64,000 nucleotides of DNA from Haloglomus litoreum (GTDB lineage: Archaea; Halobacteriota; Halobacteria; Halobacteriales; Haloarculaceae). Of this stretch, positions 34,737-43,869 are shown one piece after another (the first letter of the stretch is position 1; every line of letters begins with the position of its first letter). The notes beneath the pieces were generated by a model. The model worked only from the letters and a program-made list of their open reading frames with translations. It ran no database searches and was not told the origin of the DNA. A program made the position numbers and the translations under genes. The DNA lies in the NCBI RefSeq assembly GCF_029338515.1, contig NZ_CP119988.1, forward strand, positions 868,001 through 932,000, in the 5' to 3' direction.

Positions 34737-35450
34737 TCAGGAGCGGCGCGGCGCGTCGTCGGGGAGGCCGGTCGCTCGCGTCGCGGTCGCCTTGAACGTC
34801 GCGACGACGGTGCGACCCGTCGCCAGTTCCAGGCGGTCGACGCTCTCCAGCGTGACCAGGGCGACCAGTGCCACCGGCCCGTCGTCGCCATCCACCGCCA
34901 CCCGGACGTGGGCGACCGACTCGCCGCGTTCGACCGCGGAGACGGTCCCGGCAAGCCGGTTGCGGGCGCTCGTCCCGCCGGCGGGCGGGGCCTCGTCCGG
35001 CGCGTGCAGCGTCACGGCGTCGGCCCGGAGCGACACCTGCACGCGGTCAGCCTCGCCGGGGGCGAGGGCACGCAGCTCGCCCACCGGCGTCTCGACGGTC
35101 GCGAGTTCGCCGTCCCGGTCGAGCACCCGTCCCTCCAGCACGGACTCCTCGGTGGCCGCCACGCCCGAGAGCGCCGTGCGGAGCCGGTCGAACCGGGCGA
35201 GCAGCCTGCGGGCGCCGGACGTGAGCTCCGTCCCGCCGCCGCCGGCGCCCCCGCGCGTGCGCTCGACCAGCGGGCCGAACGCCGCCTCGAGGTCGTCCAG
35301 CCGCCCCGTCGCGCGGGCCCGTGACCGCTCCAGCGCGCTCGCGGCGGCGCTCACCGAGCCGTGCTCGTCGATGGCCCGCAGGAGCGCCGCGTCGTCGTCG
35401 CCGAACGTCACCGCGCCGGCCCGCAGTTCCGGGGTCACGTCCGGGTCCAT
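34737..35450 (-). CDS. ModE-type regulator: winged HTH plus TOBE domain
   Basis: This 237-residue protein has an N-terminal LysR-like winged helix ([20 protein letters not shown]) of the ModE type. A C-terminal region (residues about 115-235) includes a TOBE domain, whose ligands in this family are molybdate or tungstate. It is divergent from tupA with 65 bases between starts, so it most probably regulates the tupABC operon. I chose the ATG at 35450 ([12 protein letters not shown]). The short proline-rich upstream extension would overlap the tupA promoter region. Confidence 0.82.
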   Translation of the reverse strand: MDPDVTPELRAGAVTFGDDDAALLRAIDEHGSVSAAASALERSRARATGRLDDLEAAFGPLVERTRGGAGGGGTELTSGARRLLARFDRLRTALSGVAATEESVLEGRVLDRDGELATVETPVGELRALAPGEADRVQVSLRADAVTLHAPDEAPPAGGTSARNRLAGTVSAVERGESVAHVRVAVDGDDGPVALVALVTLESVDRLELATGRTVVATFKATATRATGLPDDAPRRS

Positions 35451-35480
35451 ACCCCCGACTGTGGGGGTCGGTGGCAAAAC

Positions 35481-35487
35481 GGTTATG
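35481..35487 (+). promoter_or_regulatory. TATA-like element of the tupABC operon
   Basis: GGTTATG lies about 32 bases upstream of the tupA ATG, inside the 65-base region shared with the divergent ModE-type gene. A short inverted pair CCGAC/GTCGG at about 35455-35471 is a possible operator. Confidence 0.4.
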
Positions 35488-35515
35488 CCGGAGCCCCGAC
35501 ACGGTCGTTGTATCT

Positions 35516-36613
35516 ATGTCGGAACAACGGAGCGCGGGCGCGAGCGACGACGGACGGGGACGCGACTCGGACGGCGGCTGGGGCTCGACGACACGTCGGC
35601 GGGCGCTGCAGGCGGCCGGCGTCGGCGGCGCGCTCGCGCTCGCGGGCTGTACGATGGGGAACCAGGGGGACGGCGGCGACGGCGGCGACGGTGGCGACGG
35701 TGGCGATGGCGGTGACGGCGGTGGCGGCGGGTCCTCGGCCGTCGGCGACGGGAAACTGGTCCTCGCGACGACCACCTCGACCTACGACACGGGGCTGCTG
35801 GGCGAGCTGAACCCGATGTTCCAGTCGACGTTCGGCATCCAGGTCGAGACGCTGGTCCAGGGGACCGGCGCGGCCATCCGCACCGCGCGGGACGGGGACG
35901 CGGACATCATCCTCGTCCACGCGCGCGGTGCCGAGGACGAGTTCCTCCAGGACGGCTTCGGGGTCAACCGCCGGGACGTGATGTTCAACGACTTCGTCGT
36001 GGTCGGGCCGCCGGACGACCCCGCGGGCATCAACGGGATGGGGAGCGCGGCGGAGGCGTTCGCGGCCATCGCCGAGGCGGAGGCGATCTTCCTCTCGCGC
36101 GGTGACGACTCCGGGACGAACAAGAAGGAGCTCAACATCTGGGACACCTCCAGCGCCTCCCCGACTGGGTCGTGGTACCAGGAGACGGGCAAGGGGATGG
36201 GCGACACCCTCGTCCAGGCCAACCAGGTCGGCGGTTACACGCTCGCCGACCGTGGGACCTTCCTGGCCACGAAGTCAGAGATCGACCTCGTCATCCACGT
36301 CCAGGGGCCGCTCAAGGGTGGCCCGGCCATCCTGCGGAACCCGTACGGCGTCATCCCGGTCAACCCGGCCGTCCACGACAACGTCAACTACCAGGCGGCG
36401 ATGGCGTACACCGGCTTCCTCACCAGTCCGGCGGGCCAGGATGCCATCGGGAACTACACGGCGAACGGCTCGCAGCTGTTCTTCCCGAACGCGCTGGCCG
36501 AGGAGCCGCAGTTCGACCAGTACGTGCCCCAGAGCTACGGCGGCAGTACCGAGGAGCTACGGCGGCGCCGCTACCAGCACTGGGTCGACACCGTCGTTCC
36601 GAACGACTACTGA
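35516..36613 (+). CDS. tupA: tungstate/molybdate ABC transporter substrate-binding Tat lipoprotein
   Basis: This surface lipoprotein captures tungstate or molybdate. The 365-residue protein has a twin-arginine signal ([15 protein letters not shown]) and lipobox LALAGC. A flexible (GDG)n linker follows, then the TupA signature [16 protein letters not shown]. Anion-contact motifs such as [18 protein letters not shown] and [12 protein letters not shown] are visible further on. The TTTST motif favours TupA (tungstate) over ModA. It is the first gene of tupABC, followed by the permease after 52 bases. Confidence 0.92.
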   Translation: MSEQRSAGASDDGRGRDSDGGWGSTTRRRALQAAGVGGALALAGCTMGNQGDGGDGGDGGDGGDGGDGGGGGSSAVGDGKLVLATTTSTYDTGLLGELNPMFQSTFGIQVETLVQGTGAAIRTARDGDADIILVHARGAEDEFLQDGFGVNRRDVMFNDFVVVGPPDDPAGINGMGSAAEAFAAIAEAEAIFLSRGDDSGTNKKELNIWDTSSASPTGSWYQETGKGMGDTLVQANQVGGYTLADRGTFLATKSEIDLVIHVQGPLKGGPAILRNPYGVIPVNPAVHDNVNYQAAMAYTGFLTSPAGQDAIGNYTANGSQLFFPNALAEEPQFDQYVPQSYGGSTEELRRRRYQHWVDTVVPNDY

Positions 36614-36665
36614 CCGCCTCCCGGAACGACTACCACCCGCGCGGCCACAATCCTGGGACGACCGC

Positions 36666-37397
36666 ATGGCAGGACTGCTCTCCGAGTTCGGCACCCGCTA
36701 CCTCCTCAGCGTGGTGTTCGTCACGCTCCAGGTGAGCCTCACGGCCGTCGGCATCAGCACCGTCATCAGCCTCGGCATCTCGCTGACGATGGGCTTCGTC
36801 GACTTCCGGGGCAAGCGCGCCCTCGAGACGGTCATCAACACGGGGATGGGCTTTCCCAGCGTCGTGGTCGGGCTGTCGGTGCTGCTGCTCCTCTCGAACC
36901 AGGGGCCGGTCGGTGGCGGGTTCGCGGTCGGCCCGCTCCGGTTCGGCGGCGTCGAGTTGCTGTTCTCGAAGGAGGCGATGGTCATCTCCCAGTGCATCCT
37001 CGCGGTGCCGGTCATCACGAGCGTCTCGCTGTCGGCCATCGAGGACGTGGACCAGTCGGTCCGGGACGCCGCGTTCGCCGCCGGCGGCACCCGGCGCGAC
37101 GTGCAGCTCGCGACCATCAGGGAGGCCCGCTACGGCATCATCACCGCCGTCCTGGCGGGCTTCGGCCGGGCCGTCTCCGAGGTCGGATCCGTCCTCATCG
37201 TCGGCGGGAACATCGCCATCCGCAACCAGCAGGGCGAACTCGTCTCGCTCACCCGCACTCTGACGACGGCCATCACCATCGAGGCCCGCCGCGGCCAGTA
37301 CGAGGTCGGCATCGCCCTCGGGGTCGTCCTGCTCGTGCTCGCGCTCGGCGTCAACGCCGTCGGCAACGTGGTCCGGGCGCGGGGTGAGCGCTCGTGA
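36666..37397 (+). CDS. tupB: tungstate/molybdate ABC transporter permease
   Basis: This 243-residue transmembrane permease has about five or six helices, from YLLSVVFVTLQVSLTAVGIS onward. The ABC-permease EAA-like loop is AAFAAGGTRRDVQLATIREA, followed by VLAGFGRAVSEVGSVLIVGG, the TupB hallmark. It forms the channel between TupA and the TupC ATPase. I chose the ATG at 36666, at the start of the first helix. Its stop overlaps the tupC GTG start by 4 bases. Confidence 0.93.
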   Translation: MAGLLSEFGTRYLLSVVFVTLQVSLTAVGISTVISLGISLTMGFVDFRGKRALETVINTGMGFPSVVVGLSVLLLLSNQGPVGGGFAVGPLRFGGVELLFSKEAMVISQCILAVPVITSVSLSAIEDVDQSVRDAAFAAGGTRRDVQLATIREARYGIITAVLAGFGRAVSEVGSVLIVGGNIAIRNQQGELVSLTRTLTTAITIEARRGQYEVGIALGVVLLVLALGVNAVGNVVRARGERS

Positions 37398-38242
37398 CGG
37401 CGAGCGGCTCGAACGCGGAGCCGGTGGCGGCCGAGCGTCCCGGCCCCGAGTTCGACGGCGGCACCCGCGTCGCCGCGGAGTCGGTGACGTACGCCTATCG
37501 GGGTCGTGACGGCGGCGAGCGGGTCCTCGCGGACGCCAGCCTCACCGCCGAACCCGGCGAGGTGGTGGCGCTGGTCGGTCCCTCCGGAACCGGGAAGACG
37601 ACGCTGCTGCGGCTCCTCGCGCTGTTCGACCAGCCCGACGAGGGGCGGGTGACCATCGACGGCCGGGACGCCTGGTCGCTCTCGTCCGAGGCCCGGCTGG
37701 GCCTCCGCCGCCGCATCGCCTTCGTCTTCCAGGACCGCTCCCTGTTCAGCGGGAGCGTCGCCCGGAACGTCGCCTACGGGCTGACCGTCCGGCGCTCGTG
37801 GGTGGACCGCGCGACCCGCTGGCTCCGGGGCCTGGTCGGCCGGACCGACCCCCCCGACCGGGTTACGCGGGCGCTCGAGACGGTCGGTCTCGGTGGGATG
37901 GGCGACCGTGATGCGCGCTCGCTCTCCGCGGGGGAGGCCCAGCGTGTCGCCGTCGCCCGTGCGCTCGCGACGGACCCCGCCGTGATGCTGCTGGACGAGC
38001 CCACATCCAACCTCGACCCCCGCAACACCGCCGCCATCGAGGACGCGGTCGAGGATGCCCGCGACCGCGGCATCGCCGTCGTCCTCGCCACCCACGACAT
38101 GGCCCAGGCCCGCCGGATCGCCGACCGTAGCGCCGTCATGCTCGACGGCACGGTCATCGAGCAGGGCCCCACCGAGCGGGTCTTCGACGACCCCGACGAC
38201 GACCGGGCGCGGGCGTTCGTCCGGGGCGAACTCGTCTACTGA
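37394..38242 (+). CDS. tupC: tungstate/molybdate ABC transporter ATP-binding protein
   Basis: This 282-residue ABC ATPase powers the transporter. It has Walker A LVGPSGTGKTTLLRLLALFD, the Q-loop in FVFQDRSLFSGSVARN, the signature RSLSAGEAQRVAVARALATD, Walker B VMLLDEPTSNLD, and the switch His in VLATHDMAQARRIA. Unlike ModC it has no C-terminal TOBE domain, consistent with regulation through the separate TOBE protein at 34737. It starts at a GTG overlapping the tupB stop. Confidence 0.94.
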   Translation: MTASGSNAEPVAAERPGPEFDGGTRVAAESVTYAYRGRDGGERVLADASLTAEPGEVVALVGPSGTGKTTLLRLLALFDQPDEGRVTIDGRDAWSLSSEARLGLRRRIAFVFQDRSLFSGSVARNVAYGLTVRRSWVDRATRWLRGLVGRTDPPDRVTRALETVGLGGMGDRDARSLSAGEAQRVAVARALATDPAVMLLDEPTSNLDPRNTAAIEDAVEDARDRGIAVVLATHDMAQARRIADRSAVMLDGTVIEQGPTERVFDDPDDDRARAFVRGELVY

Positions 38243-38335
38243 GCGTGTAACTGCCAGGGGTTTCGACACGTCCCGGACGAGACCGTGGCAGGTTTCTGAC
38301 AAGTACCATGTTGCTACCGCCGATACGGACATACG

Positions 38336-39463
38336 ATGGCCACAGCGGAGGTGCTCGGGCAGCAGATCCCGATCCGGTTCGACAGCGGAGAGGTCGCCGG
38401 CGCGCTGGGAGATTCGATTACGGTCCTCCCGCTCGTCGTGGCGCTGGGCGCCCTGACCGACGCCTCGCTCGGGCTGGTCCTCCTCGGATTCGCGGTCTTC
38501 CAGGCCGTCTGGGGCCTCCACTACGGGCTTCCGATGTCCGTCGAGCCGATGAAGGCGCTCGCCGGCCTCGCCATCGCCGGCACGCTCGGCTACGGCGAAC
38601 TCGTCGCGGCCGGTCTCCTGGCCGGTGGGGTCCTCCTCGTTGCGGGGACGACCGGCCTCGTCGGTCGGGTCGCTGCCCTCGTCGGTCGGCCCGTCGTCCG
38701 GGGCGTCCAGTTCGCCGTCGCACTCCTCCTGCTCGCGGCCGGCGTCGAACTCGCGGCCGGCGCGCCCGTCGTGGCGGCCGGCGGTGTCGTCGTGGCGGCC
38801 GGCGCCGCGCTCGTCGACCGCCGGGCGCCCGCGCCCGCGGTCCTGCTGGCGGGCACCCTCGCGGCGCTCTACGCGGTCGGCGGCGCGCCCACGGTCGCGC
38901 TGCCCACGTTCCCGGGCTCGCTCGCGGCGCTCCCCGAGCCCCACCTCACGCCCGGTGCGCTGACGGGGCTCGCCGGCCAGCTCGCCATGACCGTCGGCAA
39001 CGCCGCCGTCGCGACCGCGCTCCTCGTGGACGACCTCTACGCCCGCGACGTCTCGCCCGACGGCCTCGCCCGGAGCATGGGCGTGACGAACCTGGTGGCG
39101 GTCCCGCTCGGTGGCGTGCCGATGTGCCACGGGTCGGGCGGCCTCGCCGGGAAGCACGCCTTCGGCGCCCGGACCGCGGGCGCGAACCTCGTCCTCGCGG
39201 CCCTGTACGCGGGCGCGGCGCTGGTGGCCGGGCTCTGGAGCGGCTTCCCGATGGCCGCGCTCGGGGTGTTGCTCGTCCTCGTCGCCGTCCACCTCGGCCG
39301 GGTCGCGCTCGAATCGGTCGCGACACCCGCCGAGGGTGCCGTCGTCGTCGGGACGGGCGTCGTCGCCCTCGCCGCGAACGTCGGTGTCGCCTTCCTCCTG
39401 GCCGCGGTGGGCCACGCCGGCTACGAGCGGCTCCGTGCGCGTGGCGCGGCGGCCGAAGCTTGA
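38336..39463 (+). CDS. MOT1-like molybdate/sulfate permease
   Basis: This 375-residue transporter has ten or more transmembrane helices. The MOT1/SulP-related motifs are ALGDSITVLPLVVALGALTD, SVEPMKALAGLAI, and the repeated VPLGGVPMCHGSGGLAGKHA followed by FGARTAG. MOT1 proteins transport molybdate. It stands 93 bases downstream of tupC on the same strand, giving this locus two distinct oxyanion uptake systems, one ABC-type and one secondary. It may belong to the same regulon, but a separate promoter is possible. Confidence 0.88.
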   Translation: MATAEVLGQQIPIRFDSGEVAGALGDSITVLPLVVALGALTDASLGLVLLGFAVFQAVWGLHYGLPMSVEPMKALAGLAIAGTLGYGELVAAGLLAGGVLLVAGTTGLVGRVAALVGRPVVRGVQFAVALLLLAAGVELAAGAPVVAAGGVVVAAGAALVDRRAPAPAVLLAGTLAALYAVGGAPTVALPTFPGSLAALPEPHLTPGALTGLAGQLAMTVGNAAVATALLVDDLYARDVSPDGLARSMGVTNLVAVPLGGVPMCHGSGGLAGKHAFGARTAGANLVLAALYAGAALVAGLWSGFPMAALGVLLVLVAVHLGRVALESVATPAEGAVVVGTGVVALAANVGVAFLLAAVGHAGYERLRARGAAAEA

Positions 39464-39489
39464 TTGGGCGGACGGGCGATGCCACACCC

Positions 39490-40092
39490 ATGCCCGACCC
39501 CGAGGACGCCCCGGAGGACGCCCCCGAGGACGACATGTCCGTGAAGGCCGACGCGGATGCCGCGGACGGTGACGCGGCCGACGCACCGCCCGACGTACCG
39601 CCCGACGCGACGACCGATGACAGCGGTCCCGGCGTCGAGCACGATACGGGCATCTACGCCCGGGAATCGCCGTACCTCGACCGGTACGTCCAGCTCGGCG
39701 TCGCGGGCGAGAAGCTCATCAACGTCTCCTTCCCGGAGGACCCCAACGAGGGTGCCGAGGCGGAGTACCCGCTGCTGGACCGCGTCTTCGCCTACCTCGA
39801 GGGCAAGAAGGACGAGTTCACCGAGGTCGACGTCGCGCTGACGGTGCCGACCGACCAGCGGACGGTGCTGGAGGCGCTCCGGTCGGTTCCGTACGGCGAG
39901 GACGTCTCCGTCGAGCGGCTGGCCCGGATGGCCGGTCTCGACGACGACGACCAGGCGGACCTCCAGACGGTCCGCGTGGCGCTCGACACGAACCCGGTCC
40001 CCATCGTCGTCCCGGACCACCGCGTCCGGGACGGCCCGAGTTCGGCGCCGCCGAAGGTCGAGCAGAAACTGCGGTCGCTGGAGGGGCTGTAG
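39490..40092 (+). CDS. MGMT-like (alkyltransferase-fold) protein lacking the catalytic cysteine
   Basis: This 200-residue protein has an acidic N-terminal tail of about 50 residues and an Ada/Ogt-like DNA-binding domain at about residues 120-190 (RTVLEALRSVPYGEDVSVER). The active-site motif PCHRV of O6-alkylguanine-DNA alkyltransferase is here PDHRVRDG, with Asp176 in place of the acceptor Cys. It therefore cannot perform the usual methyl transfer and may act as an alkyltransferase-like damage-binding protein. It follows the permease gene by 26 bases. M16 is an alternative start. Confidence 0.8.
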   Translation: MPDPEDAPEDAPEDDMSVKADADAADGDAADAPPDVPPDATTDDSGPGVEHDTGIYARESPYLDRYVQLGVAGEKLINVSFPEDPNEGAEAEYPLLDRVFAYLEGKKDEFTEVDVALTVPTDQRTVLEALRSVPYGEDVSVERLARMAGLDDDDQADLQTVRVALDTNPVPIVVPDHRVRDGPSSAPPKVEQKLRSLEGL

Positions 40093-40099
40093 GCCGGCG

Positions 40100-40915
40100 T
40101 CAGGGCCCGAACGGCGGGTCCAGTCCGAGGCCCTCGTAGACGACGAACTCGACGGCGTTGACGAGGTAGTGCGCGACCACGACGACGAGGAGGCTCCCCG
40201 TCACGATGTAGCCGGCCGCGAGGACGAAGCCCAGCAGGCCCGTCACGACGATGCCGATGGGGCCCTGGGCGCCGTGGCCCAGCGCGAACGCGACCGAGGA
40301 GGCGAGCGCGAGGAGCCACGGCGACCAGCCGAACCCGGCGTGGAGGACCCCGATCAGCGCCCCCCGGAAGAGGAGTTCCTCGAACCCCGCGACGAGCGGC
40401 AGGACGACGCCCAGCAGGAGGACCCAGCCCGCCGCGGTGTCGGGGGCGAGCATCTCGCGGAGGTCCTCGCTGGGGTCGTGGCCGAGCGCGCTCGCGACGG
40501 CGCCCGCGAGCCCGTTGCCGACCGAGAGGACGAGCCCGAAGCCGACGCCGGCGGCGAGCGCCCCGAGGCCGACCGTTCCGGGGCCGACGCCGAACGCGCT
40601 CGCCGGGATGCCGGTGTACCACGCCCCAGCCAGCAGGAGGACGCCGAACAGGCCCTGGGAGAACGCGACGTTCACGAGCAGGACAGGAGCCGACAGGTCC
40701 CCGCCGGCCATCGAGGCCTCGAACGGGCTCGCGGGCGCGGGGTCGGGGGCCCCGCGGGCGTCGAGGTGGTCGGCGCCGTCCTCCAGCCGGTCGAGCCAGC
40801 GGACCTCACCGGGCGTGGCACGGGGCGTGCCGACGGCTCCCTGCGAGGCACGTGCCAGCAACAGCAGAAGGAGCGTGACCGCGACCGCGACGCCCGCGAA
40901 CGCGGCCCACTGCAC
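40100..40915 (-). CDS. CPBP-family intramembrane glutamic protease
   Basis: This 271-residue membrane protein has about seven hydrophobic segments and the CPBP/CAAX-protease (Abi) motifs: FEELLFRGALIGVL (catalytic EExxxR), ALGHGAQGPIG (second His motif) and VVAHYLVNAVEF (third motif). It would cleave prenyl-type or transmembrane substrates inside the bilayer. It lies only 3 bases downstream of lonB on the same strand, so the two membrane proteases are co-transcribed. Confidence 0.88.
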   Translation of the reverse strand: MQWAAFAGVAVAVTLLLLLLARASQGAVGTPRATPGEVRWLDRLEDGADHLDARGAPDPAPASPFEASMAGGDLSAPVLLVNVAFSQGLFGVLLLAGAWYTGIPASAFGVGPGTVGLGALAAGVGFGLVLSVGNGLAGAVASALGHDPSEDLREMLAPDTAAGWVLLLGVVLPLVAGFEELLFRGALIGVLHAGFGWSPWLLALASSVAFALGHGAQGPIGIVVTGLLGFVLAAGYIVTGSLLVVVVAHYLVNAVEFVVYEGLGLDPPFGP

Positions 40916-40918
40916 GCC

Positions 40919-43027
40919 TTACTGCGGCGAGGGGGAGCCGCTCGAGCGGCCGACCTGTCGGTCCAGCGCGGAGCCGGTGATGTTCTTGAGGCGGTCGACC
41001 AGCGAGTCCTTCTCGGGTTCGCCGGCCAGCGCGACCTCCAGCACCTCGCTGATGTGCGTGACCGGGATGATCTCGATCTGGTCCTTGAACTCCTCCTCGA
41101 TCATCACGTCCTGCTCGTTGGCTGCGGGGATGATGACTCGGTCGAGGCCGGTCTTCGCGGCGGCCTCGATCTTGTGGGTCACGCCCCCGACCGGGAGCAC
41201 GTCGCCGCGCACGGACAGCGAGCCGGTCATGGCGAGGTCCTGCTCGACGGGGATGTCCTCCAGGGCACTGATGACCGCCGTGGCCATCGTGATGGAGGCC
41301 GAGTCACCCTGGACGCCCTCGTAGGACATCACGTACTGGATGTGGATGTCCTTCTCCTTGATGTCCTCGTCGGAGAACTTCTTGATGATGGCCGAGACGT
41401 TCAGCACCGCCTCCTCGGCGATGTCCTGCAGGTTGCCGGTGGCGATGACCTCGCCGGGGCCCTGCGCGGGCGTGACCTCCGCCATGACGGGCATGACGAT
41501 CCCGGAGTCCTCGCCCATGACGGCGAGCCCGTTGACGCGCCCGACGACCTGGCCCTCCGAGACGGAGAGCTCGTAGTCCTTGCGGCGCTCGATGTAGTCG
41601 TCGGCGAGCTGCTGCTCGATGGAGCGGCTGCGGCGCTTGGCCTGCAGCACGTGCTCGCGCGTGGTGAACTCGGCGTTCTCGGCGCGGGCGATGTCGCCCG
41701 CGACGCGCACGAGGCCGCCGAGGTTGCGCAGCTCCAGCGTGAGGTGCTCCTTCCGGCCCGCGCGGCGCTGGGCCTCGAGGATGACCTCCTCCATCGCGCC
41801 CTCGTCGAACGCGGGGAGCCGGCCGTCCTTCTCGACCTCCTGGGCGATGAACCGGGCGTACTTCCGGCGCATCTCCGGGGTGTCCGAGATGGTGTCGTCC
41901 ATGTACACCTCGTAGCCGTACCCCTTGATGCGGCTCCGGAGCGCCGGGTGCATGTTCTCCATCGCGTCGAGGTTCCCCGCCGCGACCATGACGAAGTCAC
42001 AGGGGACGGCCTCGGTCTGGACCATCGCGCCCGAGGAGCGCTCGGACTGGCCCGTGATGGAGAACTCGCCCTCCTGGATGGCGGTCATCAGCTTCTGCTG
42101 GGACCGGATGTCGAGGGTGTTGATCTCGTCGACGAACAGCACGCCCTTGTTGGCCTTGTGGATGGCCCCCGCCTCGACGCGGTCGTGGCTGGGGGTCTCC
42201 ATCCCGCCGGACTGGAACGGGTCGTGCCGGACGTCGCCGAGCAGCGCGCCGGCGTGCGCGCCGGTCGCGTCCTCGAACGGTGCGGTCTGCTGGTCGGCGT
42301 TGTTGACCAGCAGGTTCGGGATCATCGCGTCGCTACCACGCGAGGAGTAGCGGAACGCGAGGTAGATGACACCCGCCGCCAGGATGCCGAGCAGGAGTTG
42401 CCCGGCGATCAGCAGCGAGTAGCCGAACACCACGGCGATGATGATCCACATCAGGAAGCTCCGCATCTGGTTGCGCTTGCGGGCCTCCTCCTTGTGCGCC
42501 TCGACGATCTGTTCGCCCTTCCCCGCGGGCACGGTCCGGACCTTCGGCTCGTTGCCGTCGTCCGGGTTGTGGTAGACGAGGATGTCCTGCAGGTCCTCCT
42601 TCGGGAGGAGCTGGGACATCGCCTTCGCGAGCATCGACTTCCCCGTCCCGGGGGAGCCGATCATCATGACGTGGCGGCGCTGCTTGGCCGCCTTCAGGAT
42701 GATGTCGCGGGCGTCGTCCTGCCCGATGACCTGGTCGACGAGGCGGTCGGGCACCTCGATGTCGTCGGTCGAGGAGATCTGGAGCCCGCCCAGCAGGCCG
42801 TCCTCCTCGGCCGGTTCGACCTCGGCGCCGGCCTCGACGGTCACGTCGCTCCCGAGGTCCGACCCGTCGGTCAGCTCGTCGGACTCGTCGGCGGGCGCCG
42901 GTGGCCCGCCCGGGGTCTCGTTCTCGTCCCGGTCCAGTGGGATGCCCGGGTCCGGGTGCTCCTCCTGGGGCACGCCGTCCTCGGACTCGCGACCGGGGTG
43001 CTCGTCCGTGTTGTTGTCGTCGCTCAT
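40919..43027 (-). CDS. lonB: ATP-dependent membrane protease LonB
   Basis: This membrane-anchored AAA+ protease is central to haloarchaeal protein turnover and membrane homeostasis. The 702-residue protein has Walker A MMIGSPGTGKSMLAKAMSQ and two transmembrane helices inserted in the AAA+ domain (SFLMWIIIAVVFGYSLLIAG). Walker B is KGVLFVDEINTLD. In the C-terminal proteolytic domain the Ser is in YEGVQGDSASITMA and the Lys in VTHKIEAAAKTGL. It has an acidic N-terminal tail. A minus-strand TATA box lies about 45 bases upstream. It is followed by the CPBP protease gene. Confidence 0.97.
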   Translation of the reverse strand: MSDDNNTDEHPGRESEDGVPQEEHPDPGIPLDRDENETPGGPPAPADESDELTDGSDLGSDVTVEAGAEVEPAEEDGLLGGLQISSTDDIEVPDRLVDQVIGQDDARDIILKAAKQRRHVMMIGSPGTGKSMLAKAMSQLLPKEDLQDILVYHNPDDGNEPKVRTVPAGKGEQIVEAHKEEARKRNQMRSFLMWIIIAVVFGYSLLIAGQLLLGILAAGVIYLAFRYSSRGSDAMIPNLLVNNADQQTAPFEDATGAHAGALLGDVRHDPFQSGGMETPSHDRVEAGAIHKANKGVLFVDEINTLDIRSQQKLMTAIQEGEFSITGQSERSSGAMVQTEAVPCDFVMVAAGNLDAMENMHPALRSRIKGYGYEVYMDDTISDTPEMRRKYARFIAQEVEKDGRLPAFDEGAMEEVILEAQRRAGRKEHLTLELRNLGGLVRVAGDIARAENAEFTTREHVLQAKRRSRSIEQQLADDYIERRKDYELSVSEGQVVGRVNGLAVMGEDSGIVMPVMAEVTPAQGPGEVIATGNLQDIAEEAVLNVSAIIKKFSDEDIKEKDIHIQYVMSYEGVQGDSASITMATAVISALEDIPVEQDLAMTGSLSVRGDVLPVGGVTHKIEAAAKTGLDRVIIPAANEQDVMIEEEFKDQIEIIPVTHISEVLEVALAGEPEKDSLVDRLKNITGSALDRQVGRSSGSPSPQ

Positions 43028-43067
43028 AGAACCGTTGCTATCACCGATAACGAGGGGCCTTCAACTG

Positions 43068-43075
43068 ATATACTT
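43068..43075 (-). promoter_or_regulatory. TATA-like element of the lonB operon
   Basis: The minus strand reads AAGTATAT about 41-48 bases upstream of the lonB ATG, which implies a leader of about 15-20 bases. Confidence 0.45.
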
Positions 43076-43166
43076 TCTCCCCACGGGTGCCGCCCGTACA
43101 CGCGTAAACCGCCCGCAGCGGCCGCCTCGTCCGTTCCTCCGGTACGTGCCAGCGCGACCCGCGAGG

Positions 43167-43174
43167 CTTATGAA
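43167..43174 (+). promoter_or_regulatory. TATA-like element of nadM
   Basis: CTTATGAA lies about 36-43 bases upstream of the nadM ATG, implying a leader of about 10 bases. It shares the 180-base divergent region with lonB. Confidence 0.45.
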
Positions 43175-43209
43175 CCGAGCCACACAACCCCGCGAGAGAG
43201 CCAGTCCAG

Positions 43210-43752
43210 ATGAGCGTCACCCGGGGGTTCTACATCGGCCGGTACCAGCCCTACCATGAGGGGCATCACGCCATGGTCGAGCGCATCGCTGAGGACGTCG
43301 ACGAGCTCGTCCTCGGCATCGGCAGCGCCGACCAGTCACACACGCCACACGACCCGTTCACCGCCGGCGAGCGCGTGATGATGATCACGAAGGCGACCCA
43401 GGAGATGGACCTCCTGACCTACGCGGTCCCCATCGAGGACCTCAACCGGAACGCGGTCTGGGTGAGCCACGTCCAGTCGATGTCCCCGAACTTCGACGTG
43501 GCCTACTCCAACAACCCGCTCGTCATCCGCCTGTTCGAGGAGGCCGGCATCGAGGTCCGCCAGTCCGAGATGTACCGCCGCGACGAGTTCCAGGGCACCG
43601 AGGTCCGCCAGCGCATCATCGACGGCGACGACTGGCAGGCGCTGGTCCCGAACCCCGTCGTCGACGTCATCGAAGAGTGCGACGGCGTGGCCCGGCTGCG
43701 GCAGGTGGCCGACACGGACGACCCCGACGACGACGGCAACGGCGTCGAGTAA
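43210..43752 (+). CDS. nadM: nicotinamide-nucleotide adenylyltransferase
   Basis: This enzyme makes NAD+ from NMN and ATP. The 180-residue protein has the nucleotidyltransferase motif RGFYIGRYQPYHEGHHAMVE (GRFQPxHxGH form) at its N-terminus, then LVLGIGSADQSHTPHDPFTA, GERVMMI and the C-terminal RRDEFQGTEVRQRIIDGDDW, as in archaeal NadM. It is divergent from lonB. The tail is acidic. Confidence 0.96.
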   Translation: MSVTRGFYIGRYQPYHEGHHAMVERIAEDVDELVLGIGSADQSHTPHDPFTAGERVMMITKATQEMDLLTYAVPIEDLNRNAVWVSHVQSMSPNFDVAYSNNPLVIRLFEEAGIEVRQSEMYRRDEFQGTEVRQRIIDGDDWQALVPNPVVDVIEECDGVARLRQVADTDDPDDDGNGVE

Positions 43753-43869
43753 GATCGGCTCCGCGCCGTGTCGATTATCGGCCGGAGTCTCGGATAAATC
43801 GGCAAATCGAGGTGTCTGGTTTCGGATCGGGCTGCAGGTCCTGATATGTCGGGGTTGCTTCGAAACTCT

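Noticed and set aside
40169-43213. 1014-codon plus-strand open frame opposite the CPBP protease and lonB
   Set aside because: It spans two genes with intact catalytic motifs on the other strand. The composition is low-complexity Val/Arg/Asp/Gly shadow sequence.
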